Shown here in pieces: positions 62,343 through 64,000 of a stretch of 64,000 nucleotides of DNA. The DNA is from Paraburkholderia eburnea. Lineage in GTDB: Bacteria > Pseudomonadota > Gammaproteobacteria > Burkholderiales > Burkholderiaceae. Position 1 is the first letter of the stretch. Each line of letters opens with the position of its first letter. Where the stretch lies: the NCBI RefSeq assembly GCF_002917095.1, contig NZ_PQGA01000001.1:620001-684000 (forward strand). The letters run 5' to 3'. The notes under the pieces were generated by a model. The model did no database searches. It saw only the letters and a list, made by a program, of their open reading frames with translations, and was not told where the DNA came from. Both the position numbers and the translations under genes were made by a program.

Positions 62343-63386
62343 ATGAACGCAGTGGCGATAGATTTATTCTGTGGCGCCGGTGGCCTGACCCATGGTCTAC
62401 GGAAGGCCGGAATCAAAGTCGTAGCGGGCTACGACCTTGACCCGAAATGTCGCTGGCCTTATGAGAGAAACAACCGCGGCACCGTTTTTTACGAACGCGA
62501 CATTTCATCTATTACCGGAGACGAAATCGCTGCGCAGTTCAAGGGGGCCGAAGTCACCATCCTGGCGGGATGTGCGCCGTGTCAGCCTTTCTCAAGCTAT
62601 AGCTTAGGGAAGACAGAAAGCACGGATCGAAGATGGTCAATGTTGGGCGAATTTGGCCGCATCATTGAGGAGACTTTACCCGACATAGTGACGATGGAGA
62701 ACGTTCCGAAGGTCAGGCAGCACGCCGTCTTCAAACGATTCTTGCGCATCCTCAAGGACGCCGAATACGAAGTGTCGGTTCGGGTCGTCGCATGCACCGA
62801 TTATGGAATTCCTCAGGACCGCAAGAGACTCGTCCTACTTGCTTCGCGCCTTGGGGACATCAGATTGCGCGATCGCGACGCGCGCAAAGATCGACGCCGC
62901 ACCGTCAGGGATGTCATCGGGCAGTTGCCAGAATTGGCTGCGGGGGAAACCCACGATGACGATGCGATGCATACATGCTCCAGGTTGAGCGAGAAGAACC
63001 TCGCCCGGGTTCGCGCGTCCGTTCCCGGAGGGTCATGGAAGACTTGGGCAGAAGAGCTCATCGCTGATTGCCACAAGGAAGAGTCGGGCCAAAGCTTTCC
63101 CTCCGTGTATGGACGCATGGAATGGGACAAGCCATCCCCGACGATTACCACCCAATTCTTCGGATTCGGCAACGGCCGATTTGGACATCCTATACAGGAC
63201 AGAGCGATCTCATTGCGGGAGGGTGCACTCCTGCAGACTTTCCCACGCAATTACGCTTTCGTCGCCCCGGGAGACACCGCTGAAATCAAGGCGGTTGGGC
63301 GACTGATAGGCAACGCTGTGCCGGTTCGTCTGGGACAGGTGATCGGAGAGAGCATCCTCAAACATCTGGATGCTCCATCCTGTTAG
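62343..63386 (+). CDS. C5-cytosine DNA methyltransferase
   Basis: The 347-residue enzyme has the ordered 5mC motifs: I (VAIDLFCGAGGLTHGLRKAG), IV (AGCAPCQPFSSYS, catalytic C80), VI (DIVTMENVPK, E119-N120-V121), VIII (TDYGIPQDRKRLVLLASR), IX and X (GRLIGNAVPVRLGQVIGESIL). A variable region with SWKTWAEEL and GQSFPSVYGRM precedes SPTITTQFFGFG and sets the target, which I cannot read. ATG 62343 begins at motif I; a 27-residue longer ATG at 62262 is possible. It is likely the self-marking enzyme of the island and the partner of Vsr. Confidence 0.93.
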   Translation: MNAVAIDLFCGAGGLTHGLRKAGIKVVAGYDLDPKCRWPYERNNRGTVFYERDISSITGDEIAAQFKGAEVTILAGCAPCQPFSSYSLGKTESTDRRWSMLGEFGRIIEETLPDIVTMENVPKVRQHAVFKRFLRILKDAEYEVSVRVVACTDYGIPQDRKRLVLLASRLGDIRLRDRDARKDRRRTVRDVIGQLPELAAGETHDDDAMHTCSRLSEKNLARVRASVPGGSWKTWAEELIADCHKEESGQSFPSVYGRMEWDKPSPTITTQFFGFGNGRFGHPIQDRAISLREGALLQTFPRNYAFVAPGDTAEIKAVGRLIGNAVPVRLGQVIGESILKHLDAPSC

Positions 63387-63692
63387 CGTCGGGGCGCTGA
63401 TCACTCACCCTTGAAGCCCAGTTGTTTCAGCAAGGTGAACCAATTCGTCGGCGCCCGGGCCGTCCTCGAACGAGCTCATCCGATCACATCACCGGCTGAT
63501 CACCGTCCGAGCAGGGTTGGGGAATTTCGCTTCGACACTTCTGGGGAAATTACGTCCGGCTGTGACACGCCGAAAGCGAATTATTCAGACCGGACTATCT
63601 ATCGGACCTAGATTGCCTTACGCATGGCACTGGACCGACTCACACGTCGCGTCACCTGTTCCGCTTTCGCCGTTACCTTGCAATGCTCGCGC
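63387..63692. other. No gene seen between methyltransferase and small membrane gene
   Basis: The 306-bp stretch has one short ORF (63411-63611, plus) without a ribosome site or recognisable sequence. It may be degraded island or former mobile-element DNA. Confidence 0.4.
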
Positions 63693-63830
63693 TCAGCGCC
63701 CAGCCATCATCATGGCGACGGTGACCAGCGTGGCGATCGACCCGATGGCCCCGGCCAACACTGCCGACAGCGCGATGAGGGCCTCTCTATCCTGGGCGCG
63801 TGGGAAAAGACGCCGTGCAATCGTCGTCAT
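63693..63830 (-). CDS. 45-residue membrane protein
   Basis: The product begins MTTIARRLFPRAQDREA and has one hydrophobic helix (ALIALSAVLAGAIGSIATLVTVAMMM). The ATG at 63830 has AAGGAG six bases upstream, so it is a good small-gene call; a longer in-frame reading from 63932 lacks such a site. The basic N-terminus suggests an inner-membrane single-pass protein. I cannot assign a function. Confidence 0.55.
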   Translation of the reverse strand: MTTIARRLFPRAQDREALIALSAVLAGAIGSIATLVTVAMMMAGR

Positions 63831-63888
63831 GTTGCGCTCCTTTGTCCATCCTGCCGGCAGCGCAGGCCCGTAGGGGCTGGTTGAAATC

Positions 63889-64000
63889 TCACCAAGTCGC
63901 CTCGCAGTCGCCCAGAAATTCCTCTCGCGCAACAGCGATCACCCTCGCCGGATCGTCAATAAAGGTCTCGGCGGGCGTCCGGTCATCAAGCAAAGCATGC
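63889..64000 (-). CDS. C-terminal end of an unidentified protein (partial)
   Basis: An open frame enters from the right edge and ends with TGA at 63889, giving 36 residues (LLDDRTPAETFIDDPARVIAVAREEFLG...). The balanced composition and its position on the same strand as the small membrane gene suggest it is real, perhaps the upstream gene of that pair. I cannot recognise it. Confidence 0.4.
   Translation of the reverse strand, partial: HALLDDRTPAETFIDDPARVIAVAREEFLGDCEATW

Overview
The window looks like a Burkholderiaceae chromosome, most likely Paraburkholderia or Caballeronia. The reasons are its high GC, a Burkholderia-type OmpC-like porin, a De Ley-Doudoroff type sugar-oxidation cluster next to an AraFGH transporter, a very large trimeric autotransporter and Burkholderiales-style housekeeping order. 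No rRNA, tRNA, CRISPR array or intact insertion sequence is visible.

Layout. (1) 1-6.8 kb: the 3' end of rsmE, a secreted guanyl-type RNase with a barstar-like inhibitor, malic enzyme maeB, then thiL-pgpA-pncC and a cupin gene. (2) 6.9-15.1 kb: a 2,069-residue trimeric autotransporter adhesin, a downstream OmpA-family gene and almost 1 kb of non-coding, palindrome-rich DNA upstream. (3) 15.1-26.9 kb: pyrF and a ten-gene minus-strand sugar cluster (IclR regulator, DgoK, DgoA, SDR, AraF, AraG, AraH, SDR, SMP-30 lactonase, aldose epimerase). It should import L-arabinose/D-galactose and oxidise them to aldonates; the sugar-acid dehydratase is absent. (4) 27-39.6 kb: a HigBA-type toxin-antitoxin locus with a frameshifted toxin, RidA, D-aminoacylase, an RpiR regulator divergent from a D-amino-acid deaminase, MFS-MarR, EcsC, an esterase, a CHRD protein, a porin and a LysR regulator. 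(5) 39.8-46.8 kb: a BvgS/EvgS-like hybrid kinase, an aquaporin and two LuxR-type response regulators. (6) 47-51.2 kb: MFS/LysR, a threo-3-hydroxyaspartate lyase-like gene and a YheO-like regulator.

(7) 51.3-64 kb is the most interesting part: a visibly AT-richer accessory block. It carries, in order, a 614-residue protein with a possible PD-(D/E)XK site, Vsr, a NERD-nuclease/UvrD-like helicase, a DrmB-like DUF1998 protein, a DrmA-like helicase, a complete sigma-70 factor overlapping drmA, and a 5-methylcytosine DNA methyltransferase. This resembles a DISARM-related anti-phage system, but I see no drmC, drmD or drmE. A primary-type sigma factor is built into the helicase operon, and Vsr plus a NERD helicase lie between new flanking genes. 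I propose it as the candidate undescribed system. The right edge has a tiny membrane protein and an incomplete gene.
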